Positions 41,451-43,689 of a stretch of 43,689 bases of DNA are shown here, in pieces. A program made the position numbers and the translations under genes. Source of the DNA: Pseudomonadota bacterium (GTDB taxonomy: Bacteria; Pseudomonadota; Gammaproteobacteria; Xanthomonadales; Xanthomonadaceae); assembly GCA_023386795.1 (NCBI GenBank), contig JAEWJB010000043.1, positions 1-43,689 of the forward strand, in the 5' to 3' direction. Each line of letters opens with the position of its first letter. Within the stretch, counting starts at the first letter, position 1. The notes under the pieces are model-generated. The model saw only the letters and a list, made by a program, of their open reading frames with translations. It was not told the DNA's origin and did not search any database.

Positions 41451-42824
41451 GTGGCCCGCACCAGAACCCCCACCGAACCCGCGCCCGACCTGCTGAGCGT
41501 CGACCAGGACCACCTGCGTCCGCTGGCCGAGCGCATGCGCCCGCACAGCCTGGACGAGATGGTCGGCCAGCGCCGCCTGCTCGCTCCCGGCAGCGCACTG
41601 CGCCGGGCGGTAGAGTCCGGCAAGGTGCACTCGATGATCCTGTGGGGGCCGCCGGGTTGCGGAAAGACCACGCTGGCGCTGCTGCTGGCGCAATACGCCG
41701 ACGCCGAATTCCGTGCCATCTCCGCCGTGCTCTCCGGCTTGCCGGAAGTGCGCCAGGTGCTGGCCGAAGCCGCCCAGCGCTTTGCCGGCGGCCGCCGCAC
41801 CGTGCTGTTCGTCGACGAGGTGCACCGTTTCAACAAGACCCAGCAGGATGCCTTCCTGCCGCATATCGAGCGCGGCACGATCATCTTCGTCGGTGCCACC
41901 ACCGAGAACCCCTCGTTCGAACTGAACTCCGCGCTGCTTTCGCGTTGTCGCGTGCACGTGATGGAGGCGGTCTCGCCAGCGGACATCCGTGAAGCGCTGC
42001 GACGCGCGCTGCAGGACCCCGAGCGGGGCCTGGGCGCAGACCCGCCGCGCATCAGCGACGAGTTGCTGCTGGAGATCGCCACCGCCGCCGACGGCGACGT
42101 GCGCCGCGCGCTCACGCTGCTGGAGATCGCCGCCGAACTGGCGCAGGACGAGGGCGGGGAAATCACTCCCGGTACGCTGGCGCAGGTGTTGGCGGACCGC
42201 ACGCGGCGCTTCGACAAGGGCGGCGAACAGTTCTACGACCAGATTTCGGCACTGCACAAGTCGGTGCGCAGCTCCAACCCGGACGCCGCGCTGTACTGGC
42301 TGACGCGCATGCTCGACGGCGGCTGCGATCCGGCCTATCTCGCCCGGCGGCTCACGCGCATGGCAATCGAGGACATCGGCCTGGCCGACCCGCGCGCGCA
42401 GCAGATGGCGCTGGAAGCCTGGGAAATCTATGACCGCCTCGGCAGCCCCGAGGGCGAGCTGGCGTTCGCGCAGGTCGTGTTGTACATGGCCAGCACGGCC
42501 AAATCGAACGCTGGCTATGCCGCCTTCAACCAGGCCAAGGCCGACGTGCGCGCGACGGGCACGCAGGAAGTGCCGCTGCACCTGCGCAACGCGCCGACCA
42601 AGCTGATGAAGTCGCTCGGCTATGGCGCCGAGTACCAATACGACCACGACGCCGAAGGCGGCATCGCGCTGGACCAGACGGGTTTTCCCGACGCCATGGG
42701 CGAACGCGTGTACTACGAGCCGGTGCCACGCGGGCTGGAGATCAAGCTCAAGGACAAGCTGGACCGTTTGCGCGAGGCGAGGGCGGCCGCGCGGGCTGAC
42801 AAGGGCGGCCGCGCGAAGCCATAA
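41451..42824 (+). CDS. rarA: Replication-associated recombination protein A (AAA+ ATPase)
   Basis: RarA (MgsA), 457 aa, acts at stalled replication forks. Walker A is ILWGPPGCGKTTLALLLA, Walker B RTVLFVDEVHRFNKTQQDAF, sensor 1 FVGATTENPSFELNSALLSR. The C-terminal tetramerisation region is recognised by RMAIEDIGLADPRAQQMALE and VPLHLRNAPTKLMKSLGYG. The GTG start fits the conserved N-terminus (PLAERMRPHSLDEMVGQ). Confidence 0.97.
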   Translation: MARTRTPTEPAPDLLSVDQDHLRPLAERMRPHSLDEMVGQRRLLAPGSALRRAVESGKVHSMILWGPPGCGKTTLALLLAQYADAEFRAISAVLSGLPEVRQVLAEAAQRFAGGRRTVLFVDEVHRFNKTQQDAFLPHIERGTIIFVGATTENPSFELNSALLSRCRVHVMEAVSPADIREALRRALQDPERGLGADPPRISDELLLEIATAADGDVRRALTLLEIAAELAQDEGGEITPGTLAQVLADRTRRFDKGGEQFYDQISALHKSVRSSNPDAALYWLTRMLDGGCDPAYLARRLTRMAIEDIGLADPRAQQMALEAWEIYDRLGSPEGELAFAQVVLYMASTAKSNAGYAAFNQAKADVRATGTQEVPLHLRNAPTKLMKSLGYGAEYQYDHDAEGGIALDQTGFPDAMGERVYYEPVPRGLEIKLKDKLDRLREARAAARADKGGRAKP

Positions 42825-42834
42825 TCGGCGCACA

Positions 42835-42912
42835 GGAGATGGCATTCCTCCTCGAACCGCCCGCATGCGTGGGCTGATGATGCCTGCCAAGCCCCCGCCG
42901 GGGCGGCAGGTG
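42835..42912 (+). ncRNA. Fluoride riboswitch (crcB motif) with expression platform
   Basis: The aptamer at 42835-42888 shows the motif features GGAGATGGCATTC, CTCC, GAACCGCC and GGGCTGATGATGCCTGCC. Pairings seen: GGAG/CTCC (42835-42838 with 42848-42851), GCCC/GGGC (42859-42862 with 42871-42874), and the pseudoknot GGCAT/ATGCC (42841-42845 with 42880-42884). A competing helix pairs CCTGCC (42883-42888) with GGCAGG (42905-42910) around an inner stem GCCCC/GGGGC; it shares two bases with the pseudoknot, so the two exclude each other. No U tract follows, so control may be at translation or by another route. It precedes crcB, the expected target. Confidence 0.92.
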
Positions 42913-42945
42913 CGTGCCCCGGCATCGTCCCGAATGGAGAACCCG

Positions 42946-43002
42946 ATGCTGCTCGTATCCCTGCTTGTGTTCGTGCCTCGCCTGCAGTGGAGGGGCTCAT
43001 GA
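42946..43002 (+). CDS. Putative 18-residue leader peptide overlapping crcB
   Basis: The frame reads MLLVSLLVFVPRLQWRGS; its TGA overlaps the crcB ATG (ATGA). GGAG lies 7 bases before its ATG. It is hydrophobic in its first half. Its last codons cover the crcB ribosome site, where CCTC (42976-42979) can pair with GAGG (42990-42993), so translation of the leader could open that site. Whether it is translated is not known. Confidence 0.5.
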   Translation: MLLVSLLVFVPRLQWRGS

Positions 43003-43394
43003 ATCCCGCCGTGTTCTGGCCTTCGCTGCTCCTCGCCATGGCGGGTGGGGCGCTGGGGTCCGGGTTGCGTTTCGCCATTGGCGCCAGCCTGCTGCAGCGC
43101 TTCGGCGCGGGATTCCCCTGGGGCACGTTGACGGTGAATCTCCTGGGGTCGTTTGTCGCCGGGTTCCTGCTGGTGTGGCTGGATGGCCGCGGCTCGGCGG
43201 CCTGGGCTTGGCGGGCGCTGCTGATCGTCGGCGTGATGGGAGGGCTGACGACGTTCTCGTCGCTGATGATGGAATGCCTGATGTTCGCGCGCACGGATCG
43301 GTCGATGATGGTGGGGGTGTATCTCGCGATTACGCTGGTGGCGGGGTTGGTGCTGGTGGTTCTCGGTGCGCGGGTGGGGAGGTTTTTTTCTTAG
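42999..43394 (+). CDS. crcB: Fluoride channel CrcB/FluC
   Basis: 131 aa from the ATG (MNPAVFWPSLLLAMAGGALG), which has GGAGGGG just upstream. Four membrane helices. Family motifs are GGALGSGLRFAIG, FPWGTLTVNLLGSFVAGFLL and GVMGGLTTFSSLMMECLMF, which supply the pore Asn, Phe and Ser/Thr and the central sodium site. The dual-topology dimer exports fluoride through the inner membrane. The upstream fluoride riboswitch supports the role. A GTG four codons earlier is within the ribosome site and is rejected. Confidence 0.96.
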   Translation: MNPAVFWPSLLLAMAGGALGSGLRFAIGASLLQRFGAGFPWGTLTVNLLGSFVAGFLLVWLDGRGSAAWAWRALLIVGVMGGLTTFSSLMMECLMFARTDRSMMVGVYLAITLVAGLVLVVLGARVGRFFS

Positions 43395-43472
43395 GCGCGC
43401 TGTTTGTGGGGGGCAGATGTTCGTGCCGACTTGCGGTGCGGGCACCCGCCAGACCGGGGAGGTAGGGGAAGA

Positions 43473-43545
43473 GCAAAGGCAAAGGCAAAGGCCACAGCGT
43501 TCGCCTGATCCTCTATCGTCTCTCCAATCCTCCCTTTGCCTTTGC
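43473..43545. repeat. (GCAAAG)3 microrepeat with inverted copy
   Basis: GCAAAG occurs three times in a row (43473-43490). CCTTTGCCTTTGC at 43533-43545 is its reverse complement over 13 bp, and a shorter copy (CCTTTGCTC) follows near 43603. The sequence from 43395 to the right edge has no gene. Confidence 0.75.
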
Positions 43546-43553
43546 GCTTCCGG

Positions 43554-43577
43554 TCGCGGCTGAAGCCGCTCCTACAG
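43554..43577. repeat. REP-like palindrome, second copy
   Basis: TCGCGGCTGAAGCCGCTCCT followed by ACAG, nearly identical to the copy at 32746. This short palindrome ending in TCCTACAG is frequent in genomes of Pseudomonas and Xanthomonadaceae. Confidence 0.85.
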
Positions 43578-43652
43578 GGAGGTGCGCGCGGTGCTGCGCG
43601 TCGCCTTTGCTCTTGTTGTCCGGTTGCGGGGATTTGTCGGGCCTGCGGGGGT

Positions 43653-43689
43653 GGGGCCCTTTCGGGACCGTAGGCGACATGGATGTCGC
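43653..43689. repeat. Three-armed palindromic element, copy C (cut by window edge)
   Basis: The last 37 bases match the reverse complement of copy A from its outer arm (GGCCCTTTC then GGGAC) into the first inner palindrome (CGTAGGCGACATGGATGTCG). The remaining part lies outside the window. Confidence 0.85.

Noticed and set aside
43381..43391. T run at the end of crcB as a terminator
   Set aside because: The run lies in the last codons (Phe-Phe-Ser) and has no hairpin directly upstream.
1..43689. tRNA, rRNA, CRISPR array, insertion sequence, prophage or integrase
   Set aside because: None was recognised by eye: no transposase-like or integrase-like protein, no cloverleaf with CCA end, no regular repeat-spacer array. 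A tRNA or ncRNA covariance scan was not possible.

Overview
The window reads as a stretch of high-GC gammaproteobacterial chromosome, most likely from the Xanthomonadaceae (Lysobacteraceae; the Xanthomonas / Stenotrophomonas / Pseudoxanthomonas / Lysobacter group). The reasons are the flgBCDEFGHIJKL order with cheV just upstream, a RavA/RavR/RavS-like cyclic-di-GMP signalling cluster next to flgAMN, the trxB - COG3146 - aat - infA and ftsK - lolA - rarA - crcB blocks, and family-typical intergenic palindromes. The genus cannot be fixed from the sequence alone.

Layout. Positions 1-2213 hold the 3' part of a type V autotransporter. From 2295 to 12912 a ten-gene minus-strand operon (flgB to flgL) encodes the rod, hook, P- and L-rings and hook-filament junction. 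It is led by a close-to-consensus sigma-54 promoter and has a second candidate sigma-54 promoter ahead of flgG. cheV (minus) and flgA-flgM-flgN (plus) diverge from a 290-bp region that holds a G-run tract, three 45-bp tandem repeats and promoters of both flagellar classes. From 15789 to 24063 lie four signalling genes: a PAS histidine kinase (RavA-like), a GGDEF-EAL-REC regulator (RavR-like), a membrane PAS histidine kinase (RavS-like) and a multi-PAS GGDEF-EAL protein. After a DinB-family gene and two small unknown genes comes a chemotaxis receptor with a strong sigma-28 (FliA) promoter.

The rest is mostly housekeeping: an overlapping unknown-nudJ-mnmA-hflD operon (tRNA thiolation), clpS-clpA (adaptor and AAA+ unfoldase), infA, aat, a COG3146 acyltransferase-like gene and trxB on the minus strand, then ftsK, a DUF3857 transglutaminase-like gene, lolA, rarA and crcB on the plus strand. 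crcB is preceded by a recognisable fluoride riboswitch and a short upstream reading frame whose stop overlaps the crcB start.

How the parts work together: the first 27 kb is a motility and c-di-GMP module. Sigma-54 promoters drive flgB, flgA and possibly flgG; sigma-28 promoters drive flgM (which encodes the sigma-28 inhibitor), the chemotaxis receptor, probably cheV, and probably one c-di-GMP phosphodiesterase. The least explained material is intergenic: a family of about 100-140 bp three-armed palindromic elements (two complete, one cut by the window end) whose stems differ in sequence but stay complementary, the fluoride-responsive leader with its small reading frame, and degenerate catalytic motifs in the RavR-like protein.
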